From Rhodospirillales bacterium (GTDB lineage: Bacteria; Pseudomonadota; Gammaproteobacteria; Nevskiales; Nevskiaceae), in contig CAJCJH010000014.1 in the NCBI GenBank assembly GCA_903970615.1, positions 1 through 64,000 of the forward strand: a stretch of 64,000 nucleotides of DNA, written 5' to 3'. The stretch's first letter is position 1. Every line of letters starts with the position of its first letter. A program made the translations under genes and the position numbers. Shown in pieces: positions 31,417 through 41,102 of the stretch. The notes beneath the pieces were generated by a model. The model saw only the letters and a program-made list of their open reading frames with translations. It did no database searches and was not told the origin of the DNA.

Positions 31417-33033
31417 ATGACAAAAAATGCTGCGAACGGCTTGCTTGCGCTGATGTTTGCGGCAATCCTGTCCAGCTGCGCTAATCGCGGCGAGTTCGTC
31501 GCGCACTCGCAGCCGCTCGATGCCAATGCGCTGGATGCCGGCAGCGCCATCATCACTGCCGCAGTCGCTGAATCGCTGGACGATACTGACGTAAAAAACG
31601 GCGCGTCATCGTGGTGGCAGATTTATGGCGATCCGCAGCTCGACGGCCTGATCGAAATCGCCAGCGCTGAAAATCCGGATTTGCATATTGCCGCGGATCG
31701 CATCGCGCAAGCGCAGGCGCTCGCCGGTGGTGCCGTGGCCAGCTTGTGGCCGAAGCTCGACGCCGACGCCAAGCTCAATCGCGTGCATGCCAGCAAGCTT
31801 GGCGAGACGCCGCCGCCGTACAACGGCGAACTGTTCTGGGATAACAATATCGATCTGGGTTTGTCGTACGAACTCGATCTGTGGGGCAAGAATCGCAGCG
31901 GTTGGCAAGCCGCCATCGGCGCGCTGCGTGCCGCGCAAGTCGATGGCAGCGAAGCCCGGTTGAGCTTGCAGACTTCGCTGGTGCGCACCTACATTCGCTT
32001 GTCGCTGGCCTATGCGCTGCGCGATGTGCTGGCCGATACGCTCGCGCAACAGCAGCAGGTTCTCGACATCACGCGGCGGCGTTATCAGGTTGGCTTGCTG
32101 TCGTCCTTGCAAGTGAGTCAGGCCGAGGCGCAAGTCGCACCGGTGCGCGTGCGGCTGGAACAGGCCGACAATACGCTAAGTATTTTGCGCAATCAGCTGG
32201 CGGCATTGAGCGGTCAAGGTCCGGGTGCGGGTGAAGCGCTGGTGCGGCCGGTTTTGTTGTCTCAGATGGACAAGGCAGTGTTGCCGAGCGTGGTGCCTGC
32301 GGAGCTGATCGCACGCCGGCCGGACATCGTCGCCGCGCGCTGGCGCGTCGAGGCTTCGGCGAAAAATATCGATGTCGCCGTCGCGCAGTTTTATCCCAAC
32401 ATCAACCTGTCGCTATTCGCCGGCTTGCAGGCACTGAGCTTCGATAAATTATTTGGCGGCGACGCCGCCACTTACGGCTACGGCCCGGCGATCACGCTGC
32501 CGATTTTTGAAGGCGGACGCCTGCGTGCGAACCTCGCCGGCCGCACTGCCGATTACGATCTCGCCGTGGATCGCTACAACGCGGCGGTGATTCAGGCCTT
32601 GCAGCAAGTGGCCGATCAGATCGCAGCGGTGCAGTCGGGCGCGCGTCAACGGCAAGCGGCGCAAACAGCCCTGGATGCCGCACAGAAAGCCTATGACGAA
32701 GCGCTGATCGGTTTTCGTGCCGGACTCACGGATTACCTGACCGTGCTCGCCACTCAAACCGGCCTGCTCGCGCAACGGCAAACACTCGCGCAAATCGCCG
32801 CCAGCCAGCTCGATGCGCATGCAGGACTGATGCAAGCACTCGGCGGCGGTTTTGTGGATACCACGAACAGCGCCGAAGTTTTGCAGCAGGCCGCAGCGAA
32901 GCATCCGCTGGCTGATCCAGTCGCCAATGCGGTCGACGATGCGATTGCTGATCCGATGAGTCATGCGGGCATCAAGGCGAGCAATCCTTCCGCAACTACG
33001 TTAACGAAACCTGGCAGCGAAGCCACGCCATGA
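31417..33033 (+). CDS. Outer-membrane efflux lipoprotein (NodT/OprM-like)
   Basis: This 538-residue outer-membrane factor is a TolC-like channel of the NodT/RND-type family. It has a lipoprotein signal with lipobox LSSC (Cys at about 21). Two repeated OEP domains follow, with the usual signatures WWQIYGDPQLDGLI near the start of the first and VPAELIARRPDIVAARWRV at the start of the second. The last 60 residues are an unusual Ala/Asp/Pro-rich tail. There is no ribosome site before the ATG, and the candidate -10 at 31398-31403 would put the transcript start within about ten bases of it. The message may therefore be leaderless. It provides the exit duct for the FUSC/HlyD pump encoded downstream. 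Confidence 0.9.
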   Translation: MTKNAANGLLALMFAAILSSCANRGEFVAHSQPLDANALDAGSAIITAAVAESLDDTDVKNGASSWWQIYGDPQLDGLIEIASAENPDLHIAADRIAQAQALAGGAVASLWPKLDADAKLNRVHASKLGETPPPYNGELFWDNNIDLGLSYELDLWGKNRSGWQAAIGALRAAQVDGSEARLSLQTSLVRTYIRLSLAYALRDVLADTLAQQQQVLDITRRRYQVGLLSSLQVSQAEAQVAPVRVRLEQADNTLSILRNQLAALSGQGPGAGEALVRPVLLSQMDKAVLPSVVPAELIARRPDIVAARWRVEASAKNIDVAVAQFYPNINLSLFAGLQALSFDKLFGGDAATYGYGPAITLPIFEGGRLRANLAGRTADYDLAVDRYNAAVIQALQQVADQIAAVQSGARQRQAAQTALDAAQKAYDEALIGFRAGLTDYLTVLATQTGLLAQRQTLAQIAASQLDAHAGLMQALGGGFVDTTNSAEVLQQAAAKHPLADPVANAVDDAIADPMSHAGIKASNPSATTLTKPGSEATP

Positions 33034-33617
33034 GCAAGCCACGCGCGCGCGCATCTTCAACACACAAGCGGACAACCAAGCTTGCGCCGAAGCCAATCGA
33101 CAGTTTCAGTGCCGCCGAAGCGCGCATCGCCGTGAGCCGCCAACGGTTGCCGAATTTTCCGGCACAGCTCAGCAGCCTGACGCGGCTCGGCCGCCACATC
33201 AACAAGCTGTCGCAGGAATCCGCCAATCTGGCGCTGCGCCCGCACGGCCTCAATCTGGTCGCCTACAACACGCTGATGATGTTGTACGGCACTGCGGATG
33301 ATCGCTTGAGCCCTTCGCAACTGGCGGACGCGAGCGGCGAGAAGCGCACCAACATCACGCGCATCTGCGATGAACTCACCGAGCAAGGTTTGATTGCGCG
33401 CGTGGCGGGCGTTGATGACCGGCGCAGCGTGGTGGTGTCGCTGACGCGGCGCGGCATTCAGTTGATCGAAAGCCTGCAACCCGTGATGACGCAATTGCTG
33501 CAGAAAATCTACGGCGATTTCAGCGCCGCCGAATTGCGCGAACTGCACAGGCTGCTGCGCAAGCAATTGGCGCAGCTGGATCGCAATCTGCTGGCTGTTG
33601 CCGAGCGCGCAACGTGA
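33030..33617 (+). CDS. MarR family transcriptional regulator
   Basis: This 195-residue winged-helix repressor has a basic, disordered-looking first 40 residues followed by the MarR fold. The region LSPSQLADASGEKRTNITRICDEL is the helix-turn-helix and VAGVDDRRSVVVSLT is the wing with its conserved Asp-Arg-Arg. The ATG overlaps the stop of the outer-membrane gene (ATGA) and the stop overlaps the next GTG (GTGA), so it is embedded in the operon it probably controls. The palindrome at 31372-31391 is the likely binding site. The ligand is probably a phenolic or aromatic acid relieving repression, by analogy with other regulators of FUSC pumps; that is inference. Confidence 0.9.
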   Translation: MSKPRARASSTHKRTTKLAPKPIDSFSAAEARIAVSRQRLPNFPAQLSSLTRLGRHINKLSQESANLALRPHGLNLVAYNTLMMLYGTADDRLSPSQLADASGEKRTNITRICDELTEQGLIARVAGVDDRRSVVVSLTRRGIQLIESLQPVMTQLLQKIYGDFSAAELRELHRLLRKQLAQLDRNLLAVAERAT

Positions 33618-35881
33618 GTCCTGTCATGCCGGATTCAAACGCGATAGCTGCATCATCGCCTGCAAAACCTGTGAGCGTGATCGCCGAAGCGCTGCGCGAC
33701 TGGCGAGCGCTCGAATGGCCCAAGTGGATTTTTGTGCTGCGCACGTTTCTTGCGGTCTGCGCGGCTTTGTGGATCGCATTTCGTCTCGGCTTCACTTCGC
33801 CATCCACGGCGATGACGACGGTCTTTATCGTCTCCTTGCCGCAGGCCGGCCAGGTGCTGGCGAAAAGTTTTTATCGCACCATCGGCACACTCGCCGGTGC
33901 TGCGATCGCCATCCTTTTGATCGGCAATGTGGTGCAAGATCGCAATCTGTTCATCGTGCTGCTGGCGGCGTGGCTCGGCATTTGTACCACCGGCGCGGCC
34001 TACTTTCGCGGCTTCCAGGCTTACGCGTTCGTGCTGTCCGGCTACACCGCGAGCATCATCGCCTTGCCGGCGTTGGCGCAGCCGCAAGCGGTGTTCGATA
34101 TCGCCTTGTTCCGCGTTTCCGAAGTGATGCTCGGCATTTTTTGCGCGGGCGTGTTTGCCGATCTGCTATTGCCGAACCGCGTCACCGATCAGCTGATCAA
34201 GGCGGTACGCGAAGGCTACGCCAGCTTCATCGACTACTTGCAGCAAGCGCGCGATGGACGCCTGGAATTGGCGGCGTTCGAGGAAAGCAATCTGGCCTTC
34301 ATCACGCGCGCGATCGAGTTCGAAGGCTTGCGCGAATCCGGCTATTTCGAGAATCCGGAAATCCGCGTGCGCAGTGCGCGGCTGCGGCTGTACAACGCTG
34401 AGTTCATGAATGTCGGTACAGCGTTTTATGGTTTTTACGCGATGCTCGGCCGTCGCCGGCGTGCGGGTGACGAGGCCATCGTCGCAGCATTTCGCGCGCT
34501 CAGCGATCCGTTGTTGATGGCTCTACAACCCGGCGGCAGACCGCCCGCAAACGCCGCGGAAGCGCGCCGCGTTTTAAGTGATCTGCGCGAGTTCCGCAGC
34601 CAGTTGCCGCAGCGCCTGAGAGCCACGCATGTTGAAGTCGATACCGCGACGCGTGCGGCCGGCAAGGCATTTCCCGAGATTCGATTCGACACGGTGGCGC
34701 GCCAGTTCGATCGTTTTCTCGAAGCACTGACGCGAGTCACCGAAGCCTATGCCGCGCTCGATCAACTCGGCGCAAAACTACCGCATCGGGTCGCGCCGTT
34801 TTCCCCGCATACCGAAACCCTCGGTGCTGTGATGATGGGCTTGCGCGCCTTCCTCACGGTGCTGCTGGTCGCCGGTTTCTGGATCGTCAGCGCGTGGCCG
34901 GCCGGTGCTTCGGCCACCATCATCGCCGGTGTGATCTGCGCCTTGTTTGCGGCGGCGCCGAAACCGGCAGTAGCCGCACGCAATCTGCTTTACGGATTCA
35001 TCATCGCCATGCCGGCGGCGGGTTTTTTGTTGTTCGCCGTACTGCCGCATCTGGAGGGATTCGCGCTGCTGTGCGCGGCATTCGCGCCGTTTGCGATGGC
35101 CAGCGTTTACGCGATGGCGACGCCGAGCATTGCCGGCATTGGCCTCGGCTTCAATCTGCTGTTTGCCAATCTGGTCGGCATCAACAATGTGATGGATTAC
35201 GATCCGATCGGGTTTTTCAACAACGGTATCGCGCAGATTCTCGGCGTGATTGCCGGCTTGCTGATGTTGACCGCGGTCATGCCGGCCGCGCCGCGCGAGT
35301 TTGCGTTGCGCATGCGCGCGCAACTGCGCCGCAATGCCGAGCTGGCCTGTCGTGCGCGGCTGATCGGCCTGCGTGCGCGTTTTGAAAGCCGCACGCGCGA
35401 TTCGCTGGTGCAGCTGGTGAGCCGCGCGGATCGCAGTCGCGGCGAGCATCTGCCGCAGTTGGCGCATGCGCTGGCGGTGCTCGATCTCGGCGATGCCATC
35501 ATCCATCTGCGCCGCGCGGCGCGCGATGCCGGCGCGCGTTTCCCGGCGCCGATGTTGAACGCCTTGTTGCACAACATTCTGGCGCTGTTGCATCGGCCGT
35601 CTCCAATCAAGCGAGCCGCTGCGCTGGCCGCGGTGGAAGCAGCGATTGCCTTGCAGCCGGATATTTATCAACTGCCGTCTGTGGTGATTGACGACGTTGC
35701 GAGTGACCGGCCCATCCATGCGATCGACGATCCGCTGTGGCGCATGGCGACTGATCTGATGCGCATCCGCGGCATTCTAAACGACGAGCCGTGGTTCGCC
35801 GAAATGGTTCGCACGCTGGATATGGATCGCGCCCAAATCGCCGAGGAACCAGCACCAGAGGACACCAGCGATGCCGCGTGA
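33614..35881 (+). CDS. FUSC-family (AaeB-like) inner-membrane efflux protein
   Basis: This 755-residue protein has the fusaric-acid-resistance architecture. An N-terminal block of about six membrane segments (about residues 35-185) and a second block (about 400-560) are separated by a cytoplasmic region, and a soluble C-terminal domain follows. WPKWIFVLRTFLAVCAALWIAF starts the first block as in AaeB and p-hydroxybenzoate exporters. Such pumps export aromatic carboxylic acids or similar toxic compounds with an HlyD-type adaptor. GTG overlaps the marR stop. The small DUF1656 gene overlaps its 3' end by eleven bases. Substrate unknown. Confidence 0.92.
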   Translation: MSPVMPDSNAIAASSPAKPVSVIAEALRDWRALEWPKWIFVLRTFLAVCAALWIAFRLGFTSPSTAMTTVFIVSLPQAGQVLAKSFYRTIGTLAGAAIAILLIGNVVQDRNLFIVLLAAWLGICTTGAAYFRGFQAYAFVLSGYTASIIALPALAQPQAVFDIALFRVSEVMLGIFCAGVFADLLLPNRVTDQLIKAVREGYASFIDYLQQARDGRLELAAFEESNLAFITRAIEFEGLRESGYFENPEIRVRSARLRLYNAEFMNVGTAFYGFYAMLGRRRRAGDEAIVAAFRALSDPLLMALQPGGRPPANAAEARRVLSDLREFRSQLPQRLRATHVEVDTATRAAGKAFPEIRFDTVARQFDRFLEALTRVTEAYAALDQLGAKLPHRVAPFSPHTETLGAVMMGLRAFLTVLLVAGFWIVSAWPAGASATIIAGVICALFAAAPKPAVAARNLLYGFIIAMPAAGFLLFAVLPHLEGFALLCAAFAPFAMASVYAMATPSIAGIGLGFNLLFANLVGINNVMDYDPIGFFNNGIAQILGVIAGLLMLTAVMPAAPREFALRMRAQLRRNAELACRARLIGLRARFESRTRDSLVQLVSRADRSRGEHLPQLAHALAVLDLGDAIIHLRRAARDAGARFPAPMLNALLHNILALLHRPSPIKRAAALAAVEAAIALQPDIYQLPSVVIDDVASDRPIHAIDDPLWRMATDLMRIRGILNDEPWFAEMVRTLDMDRAQIAEEPAPEDTSDAA

Positions 35882-36071
35882 AGTCGCCATTTACGGCGTG
35901 CTGTTGCCGACGCTATTGCCGATTCTGATCGGCGTCGCTGCGTGCTACTGGCTGCTCGATACCGCGCTCGGACGCTTCGGTTTTTATCAGCGCGTCTGGC
36001 ATCCACCGTTGTTCCGGCTGAGCCTGTTCATCTGCCTGTTCGTCGGCGCCGCCTGGGTATTGCAGCAATGA
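35871..36071 (+). CDS. DUF1656 small membrane protein of FUSC pump
   Basis: This 66-residue protein has two hydrophobic segments (about 10-30 and 46-63) and the DUF1656 pattern, with an MPREVAIYGVLLP-like start and the central RVWHPPLFRLSLF. Such proteins (AaeX-like) are found almost only between FUSC and HlyD-type genes and are presumed accessory subunits. It overlaps the FUSC gene and is followed after 41 bases by the membrane-fusion gene, exactly the standard order. Function within the pump is not established. Confidence 0.88.
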   Translation: MPREVAIYGVLLPTLLPILIGVAACYWLLDTALGRFGFYQRVWHPPLFRLSLFICLFVGAAWVLQQ

Positions 36072-36112
36072 GCCGCACCCCATAAATCACGAGAAGTCAC
36101 GAGGCTGCTTCC

Positions 36113-37015
36113 ATGAATCTGCGCAATATCCTCCGCATTCTGCTGACGCTGGCGATTTTCGCGCTGGCGATTCTGCTGGCTTTCCGGCTCTGGCATCACT
36201 ACGAATATTCGCCCTGGACGCGCGACGGCCGCGTGCGTGCGGATGTCATCAATCTTGCGCCGGATGTGTCGGGTCTGGTGACGGAAGTCGCGGTCCACGA
36301 CAACCAGCGAGTGCATCGCGGCGATCTGTTGTTCACCATCGATCCACTGCGCTTTCAACACGCCGTCGCCGAAGCCGAAGCGGCAGTTGCGGTGCGCAAA
36401 GCCGCGCTCGATCAGAAACGCAGCGAAGCTTCACGCCGCGCGCGGCTCGATGGCGTGGTCGTGTCCAGCGAAGCGCGCGAGGCTTCCGGTTTCGAGGCGA
36501 GTGCGGCCGAGGCGCAAGCTCGTCAGGCGCAGGCGCAACTCGAAGTCGCGCGGCTCAATCTGGAACGTGCCAGCATCCACGCGCCGGTCGATGGCTACGT
36601 CACCAACCTCAATACTTTCGTCGGCGATTACGCTGCCGCCGGCCGCGCCGCGCTGGCCTTGATCGACGCCGATTCGTTTTATGTCTACGGCTATTTCGAG
36701 GAAACCAAATTGCCGATGCTGCGGCTCGGCCAGGTCGTCGATATCCGTCTGCTCGGCGGCGGCGCTTTGCTGCATGGCCATATCGAAAGCCTGTCGCGCG
36801 GCGTCACCGATCGGGACAACGCCACCGGTCAGGAATTGCTGTCGAATGTGAACCCGGTTTTCAACTGGGTGCGGCTGGCGCAGCGCGTGCCGGTGCGCGT
36901 GCAGATCGATTCCATTCCGGACGATCTGATGCTCAGCGCCGGCATGACCTGCACCGTGATTGTCCGTCCTCAAAAACCAGTGAAAACCGCGGCAGAAGCC
37001 GCGAAAAATCGATAA
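36113..37015 (+). CDS. HlyD-family periplasmic adaptor (AaeA-like)
   Basis: This 300-residue membrane-fusion protein bridges the FUSC pump and the outer-membrane channel. A single N-terminal anchor (about residues 8-26) is followed by SPWTRDGRVRADVINLAPDVSG, typical of AaeA/EmrA adaptors. Then come the split biotinyl-lipoyl halves flanking a short alpha-helical hairpin (about 80-145), and a beta-barrel with DADSFYVYGYFEETKLP. With the outer-membrane lipoprotein, FUSC protein and DUF1656 protein it completes a four-part tripartite-type efflux system encoded with its regulator. It is the last gene; the Pho box of pstS begins 28 bases later. Confidence 0.92.
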   Translation: MNLRNILRILLTLAIFALAILLAFRLWHHYEYSPWTRDGRVRADVINLAPDVSGLVTEVAVHDNQRVHRGDLLFTIDPLRFQHAVAEAEAAVAVRKAALDQKRSEASRRARLDGVVVSSEAREASGFEASAAEAQARQAQAQLEVARLNLERASIHAPVDGYVTNLNTFVGDYAAAGRAALALIDADSFYVYGYFEETKLPMLRLGQVVDIRLLGGGALLHGHIESLSRGVTDRDNATGQELLSNVNPVFNWVRLAQRVPVRVQIDSIPDDLMLSAGMTCTVIVRPQKPVKTAAEAAKNR

Positions 37016-37042
37016 AGGATTGATTTATTTGCGGATGACAGG

Positions 37043-37060
37043 CTGTAACGAAACTGTCAA
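37043..37060 (+). promoter_or_regulatory. Pho box upstream of pstS
   Basis: CTGTAAC-GAAA-CTGTCAA is a near-consensus PhoB site: two 7-base direct repeats spaced by four AT-rich bases. It lies 122 bases upstream of the pstS start. It implies induction of pst under phosphate starvation through PhoB/PhoR, whose genes are not in the window. Confidence 0.75.
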
Positions 37061-37182
37061 TTATTGACCGTAAGCTTCTGCCGCGAAGTTAGTGCAGCCA
37101 ATAGTGCAGCCAGAACAATTCGCAAGATAAAGATTTCCAGAACAACTTCTAATTTCTTAGGCATCTTCACCGGAGCAAACCC

Positions 37183-38235
37183 GTGAGCATTTTTCAGAAA
37201 GCGACATTGCGTTCGATGGTGATCGGCGCAGCCGCGTCCCTGGCGTTGCCGGCGGCAATGGCTGCCGATATTTCCGGCGCCGGCGCCACATTTCCTTACC
37301 CGGTTTACGCGAAGTGGGCGGACGCCTACAAAACCGCCAGCGGGGTCGGCCTGAATTATCAGTCGATCGGTTCCGGCGGCGGCATCAAACAGATCAAGGC
37401 GAACACGGTGACGTTCGGTGCTTCCGACGCGCCGCTGGAGCCGAAAGACCTCGACGCTGATGGCCTGATCCAGTTTCCGATGATCATCGGCGGCGTGATT
37501 CCGGTGGTCAACATCAAGGGTATCAAGCCCGGCGAGTTGACTCTGGATGGCCCGACACTCGCGGATATTTTTCTCGGCAAGGTCAAATCCTGGGACGATC
37601 CCGCGATCAAGAAGCTGAACCCGAAAGCCAAGTTGCCGGCCACGCTGATCGCCGTAGTGCATCGCTCGGATGGCTCCGGTACGACCTTCCTCTACACCAG
37701 CTATCTCGGCGCGGTCAGCCCGGAATGGAAAGAGAAGGTTGGCGTCGATAAAGCGGTGGAATGGCCCACCGGAATCGGCGGCAAGGGCAACGAAGGTGTG
37801 GCCGGTTTTGTCGGCCAGACCGATGGCGCCATCGGCTATGTCGAATACGCTTACGTGAAGCAGAATAAGATGACGTACCTGAAGCTGGTCAACAAGGACG
37901 GCAAGACGGTTGACCCGCAGGCGAGCGCATTTCAGGCCGCCGCTGCGAATGCTGATTGGGCGCATGCGCCGGGCTATTATCTGGTGCTGACCAATCAGGC
38001 CGGTGCGGAAAGCTGGCCGATCACCGGTGCGAGTTTCATCCTCGTCCACAAGAAACCGGTTGACGCCGCTGCACTTGGCGAAGCGCTGAAATTCTTCGAT
38101 TGGTCGTACAAGAACGGCACCAAGCTGGCCGAGGAACTGGACTATGTGCCGATTCCGAAACCGGTGGTCGAGCTGGTTGAAAAAACCTGGAAAGACAGTC
38201 TGCAGGATGGCGCCGGACTGCCGCTCTGGAAGTAA
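37183..38235 (+). CDS. pstS: Phosphate ABC transporter substrate-binding protein PstS
   Basis: This 350-residue periplasmic binding protein captures phosphate for the PstCAB importer. The signal peptide ends around residues 26-27 (LPAAMA/AD), followed by the diagnostic ISGAGATFPYPVYAKWAD. Phosphate-contacting segments typical of PstS are visible: SIGSGGGIKQI, FGASDAPL and HRSDGSGTTFLYTSYL. It starts at GTG 37183. A Pho box upstream and a hairpin between it and pstC suggest strong, phosphate-regulated expression with excess binding protein over the membrane subunits. Confidence 0.96.
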   Translation: MSIFQKATLRSMVIGAAASLALPAAMAADISGAGATFPYPVYAKWADAYKTASGVGLNYQSIGSGGGIKQIKANTVTFGASDAPLEPKDLDADGLIQFPMIIGGVIPVVNIKGIKPGELTLDGPTLADIFLGKVKSWDDPAIKKLNPKAKLPATLIAVVHRSDGSGTTFLYTSYLGAVSPEWKEKVGVDKAVEWPTGIGGKGNEGVAGFVGQTDGAIGYVEYAYVKQNKMTYLKLVNKDGKTVDPQASAFQAAAANADWAHAPGYYLVLTNQAGAESWPITGASFILVHKKPVDAAALGEALKFFDWSYKNGTKLAEELDYVPIPKPVVELVEKTWKDSLQDGAGLPLWK

Positions 38236-38261
38236 TTTCTGCAATCGTTCCTCAATAATGA

Positions 38262-38290
38262 GAGGCCGGCGTTTCGCCGGCTTTCTCGTT
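38262..38290 (+). terminator. Hairpin between pstS and pstC (partial terminator)
   Basis: GCCGGCG (38265-38271), a TTT loop and CGCCGGC (38275-38281) form a perfect stem followed by a T-rich stretch TTTCTCGTTT. It sits 26 bases after the pstS stop. It could attenuate transcription into pstC or stabilise the 3' end of a pstS mRNA. Confidence 0.7.
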
Positions 38291-38316
38291 TCGAGTAAAG
38301 TCTTACGGGTCTTATC

Positions 38317-39315
38317 GTGAGTCAAACCTTTTCCGTGGCACGACCATTCGAGGCTTCCGCCTCCAGCGAGATTTCCGCAGCCCAGTTGCGCCGGCATGGC
38401 GTCTGGGATGCGTTGATGCGCATTGCCACGCGCACCGCGGCGATCACCGTGCTGCTATTACTCGGCGGCGTCATCATCGCGCTGATCCAGGGTTCGATTC
38501 CGGCGTTCCGCGAATTCGGCTGGGGTTTTCTCACCGCCGAGCATTGGAATCCGGCCACCGAAAAATTCGGTGCGCTGGCGCCGATTTACGGCACGCTGGT
38601 GACGTCCTTCATCGCCATGTTGATCGGCATTCCGGTGAGTCTCGGCATCGCCATCTTCATCACCGAACTTTGCCCGCGCAGCCTCAAGCGGCCGATCAGC
38701 ACCGCGATCGAATTGCTCGCCGGCATTCCCAGCATCATCTACGGCATCTGGGGCTTGTTCGTGCTCGCACCGTTTTTGCAGGCTTATGTGCAGCCGTTCC
38801 TGATCGCGCTGTTCGCGCCGGTGCCGGTGTTGTCCTCGCTATTTTCCGGGCCGCCGTATGGCATCGGCATTTTCACGGCCGGCATCATCCTCAGCATTAT
38901 GGTGCTGCCGTACATCACCTCGGTGACGCGGGATGTGTTTGAAACCGTGCCGCCGGTGTTGAAGGAATCTGCTTATGGTTTGGGCTGCACGACCTGGGAA
39001 GTGGTGCGCAAAGTGGTGCTGCCGTACACGCAAACCGGCGTCATCGGCGGCGTTATGCTCGGCTTAGGCCGCGCGCTCGGCGAAACCATGGCGGTGACGT
39101 TCGTCATCGGCAACGCGCATCGTATTTCCGCCTCGCTGCTGGCGCCGGGCACGACGATTTCTGCGGCAATCGCCAACGAATTCACCGAAGCCGATGGCGA
39201 TCTCTATACCTCGTCATTGATCGCGCTCGGCCTGCTGCTGTTCGTCATCACCTTCATCGTGCTGGCCGGCGCGCGGCTGTTGCTGCTGCGCTTGCAGAAG
39301 CGCGCGGGAACCTGA
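38317..39315 (+). CDS. pstC: Phosphate ABC transporter permease PstC
   Basis: This 332-residue inner-membrane permease has six or seven hydrophobic segments and is one half of the phosphate channel. The BPD_transp_1 EAA loop is seen as [20 protein letters not shown] and [13 protein letters not shown] is the conserved cytoplasmic motif. The N-terminal hydrophilic stretch before the first membrane segment (about residues 1-35) is normal. It starts at GTG 38317. The spacing to pstA is only four bases, so the two permeases are probably made together. Length is slightly over the E. coli protein. Confidence 0.95.
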   Translation: MSQTFSVARPFEASASSEISAAQLRRHGVWDALMRIATRTAAITVLLLLGGVIIALIQGSIPAFREFGWGFLTAEHWNPATEKFGALAPIYGTLVTSFIAMLIGIPVSLGIAIFITELCPRSLKRPISTAIELLAGIPSIIYGIWGLFVLAPFLQAYVQPFLIALFAPVPVLSSLFSGPPYGIGIFTAGIILSIMVLPYITSVTRDVFETVPPVLKESAYGLGCTTWEVVRKVVLPYTQTGVIGGVMLGLGRALGETMAVTFVIGNAHRISASLLAPGTTISAAIANEFTEADGDLYTSSLIALGLLLFVITFIVLAGARLLLLRLQKRAGT

Positions 39316-39319
39316 AGCG

Positions 39320-40171
39320 ATGGCGATCAATGCCGCCATGTATCGGCGCCGGCGTTTCGGCAATGTGGTCGTCATGGCGTCCGCTTGGGCGGCGGCCGCA
39401 TCGGGCTTGATCGTGCTGGCCTTCATTCTGGCGACGCTGCTATACAAAGGGTTCAGCGGACTTTCGCTCGCCGTATTTACCGAAATGACGCCGCCGCCTG
39501 GCAGCGCTGGCGGCTTGCTCAACGCAATTTACGGCAGCGTGATGATGACGCTGCTCGGCACCGCCATCGGCACACCGATCGGCATGCTGGCCGGAACTTA
39601 CATGGCCGAGTATGGCCGCGGCAGCTGGCTCGCTTCGGTCGTGCGCTTCATCAACGATGTGCTGTTGTCGGCGCCGTCGATCGTCATCGGCCTGTTCGTT
39701 TACGAAATCATGGTGGTCCACATGGGCCACTTCTCGGCTTGGGCCGGAGGTGTTGCGCTATCGCTGCTGGTGCTGCCGGTGGTCGTGCGCACTACCGAAG
39801 ACATGCTGCTGCTGGTGCCGAATGGTCTGCGCGAAGCGGCAAGCGCGCTCGGTTCGCCGCGCTGGCTGATGATCGTGCAGGTGGCCTATCGCGCCGCGCG
39901 AGCGGGCATGATTACCGGCGTGTTGCTGGCGATCGCACGCATCACCGGCGAGACTGCGCCGCTGCTGTTCACCGCGCTCAACAACCAGTTCATGAGCAGC
40001 AACATGAACGCCCCGATGGCGAATCTGCCGGTCGTGATTTTCCAGTTCGCCTTGTCGCCGTACGCGGACTGGCAGAAGCTCGCGTGGACCGGCGCGCTGA
40101 TCATCACGCTGGCGGTGCTGGCCTTGAATATCGGCGCGCGTTCGCTGTCGCAATCCAGAACCAACGATTGA
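39320..40171 (+). CDS. pstA: Phosphate ABC transporter permease PstA
   Basis: This 283-residue permease has about six membrane segments and pairs with PstC. The EAA region is [20 protein letters not shown] and the motif [17 protein letters not shown] is typical of Pst[19 protein letters not shown] in the second segment is likewise conserved. It begins four bases after pstC and ends 21 bases before pstB. No anomalies are visible. Confidence 0.95.
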   Translation: MAINAAMYRRRRFGNVVVMASAWAAAASGLIVLAFILATLLYKGFSGLSLAVFTEMTPPPGSAGGLLNAIYGSVMMTLLGTAIGTPIGMLAGTYMAEYGRGSWLASVVRFINDVLLSAPSIVIGLFVYEIMVVHMGHFSAWAGGVALSLLVLPVVVRTTEDMLLLVPNGLREAASALGSPRWLMIVQVAYRAARAGMITGVLLAIARITGETAPLLFTALNNQFMSSNMNAPMANLPVVIFQFALSPYADWQKLAWTGALIITLAVLALNIGARSLSQSRTND

Positions 40172-40192
40172 CCCCGAGCCTTTTGGAATTTT

Positions 40193-41041
40193 ATGAACGA
40201 TCAGCCCATCGCCGGCGTTGGTTTCAACACGGTCAAACCGCGGCCTTATCTGGGCATCACTACGCCGGAAACCAGCAAGCCGCCGCTGGCCGAACGCATT
40301 TCAGTCAGCGACGTCAACTTTTATTACGGCGATTACCTCGCGCTGAAGCATGTGACGATGCCGATCTACGACAAGAAGGTCACTGCGCTGATCGGCCCTA
40401 GCGGCTGCGGCAAATCCACGCTGCTGCGCATCTTCAACCGCATGTACGATCTTTACCCGAAGCAGCGCGCCGAAGGCACGATCAAGTTCGACGGCGGCAA
40501 CGTGCTCGACCCGAAGCAGGATCTGAACCTGCTGCGCGCGCGCATCGGCATGGTGTTCCAGAAGCCCACGCCATTCCCGATGTCGATCTACGACAACATC
40601 GCCTTCGGTATTCGCCTGTACGAACGTCTGCCGAAATCCGAGCTGGACGATCGCGTCGAAAGCTCGCTGAAGCGCGCCGCTTTATGGGATGAAGTAAAAG
40701 GCAAGTTGAACCAGAGCGGCCTCGGCCTTTCCGGCGGCCAGCAGCAACGCTTATGCATCGCCCGCACGATCGCCGTGCGGCCCGAAGTGATCCTGCTCGA
40801 CGAACCCACCTCCGCGCTGGACCCAATCGCCACCGCCAAAGTCGAGGAACTGATCTACCAGTTGAAGAGCGACTACACCATCGTCATCGTCACCCACAAC
40901 ATGCAGCAAGCCGCGCGCGTCGCCGATTTCACCGCGTTCATGTATCTCGGCGAGCTGATCGAATTCGGTGAAACCGCACAGATTTTCACCAAGCCTCGCC
41001 AGTCGAAAACCGAGGATTACATCACTGGGAGATTTGGTTAG
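40193..41041 (+). CDS. pstB: Phosphate ABC transporter ATP-binding protein PstB
   Basis: This 282-residue ATPase energises phosphate import. Walker A is GPSGCGKST (68-76), the ABC signature is LSGGQQQRL and Walker B is [13 protein letters not shown]. The N-terminal 36 residues before the ABC core are somewhat longer than in E. coli PstB. In many bacteria phoU follows pstB. Here a strong terminator follows after about 20 bases and the next gene is on the other strand, so PhoU is not part of this operon. Confidence 0.97.
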   Translation: MNDQPIAGVGFNTVKPRPYLGITTPETSKPPLAERISVSDVNFYYGDYLALKHVTMPIYDKKVTALIGPSGCGKSTLLRIFNRMYDLYPKQRAEGTIKFDGGNVLDPKQDLNLLRARIGMVFQKPTPFPMSIYDNIAFGIRLYERLPKSELDDRVESSLKRAALWDEVKGKLNQSGLGLSGGQQQRLCIARTIAVRPEVILLDEPTSALDPIATAKVEELIYQLKSDYTIVIVTHNMQQAARVADFTAFMYLGELIEFGETAQIFTKPRQSKTEDYITGRFG

Positions 41042-41060
41042 AAATTCCAGGCGGTCGAAA

Positions 41061-41090
41061 AAAAGGCCGCTGGATGCGGCCTTTTTATTT
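41061..41090. terminator. Strong bidirectional rho-independent terminator
   Basis: AAAAGGCCGC (41061-41070), loop TGGAT and GCGGCCTTTTT form a stem with an A-run before and a T-run after. It can stop transcription of pst from the left and of the small minus-strand gene from the right. Confidence 0.92.
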
Positions 41091-41102
41091 CGAGAAACGC
41101 GC

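Noticed and set aside
37057-38397. 446-codon minus-strand frame
   Set aside because: Antisense to pstS and would cover the Pho box and terminator.
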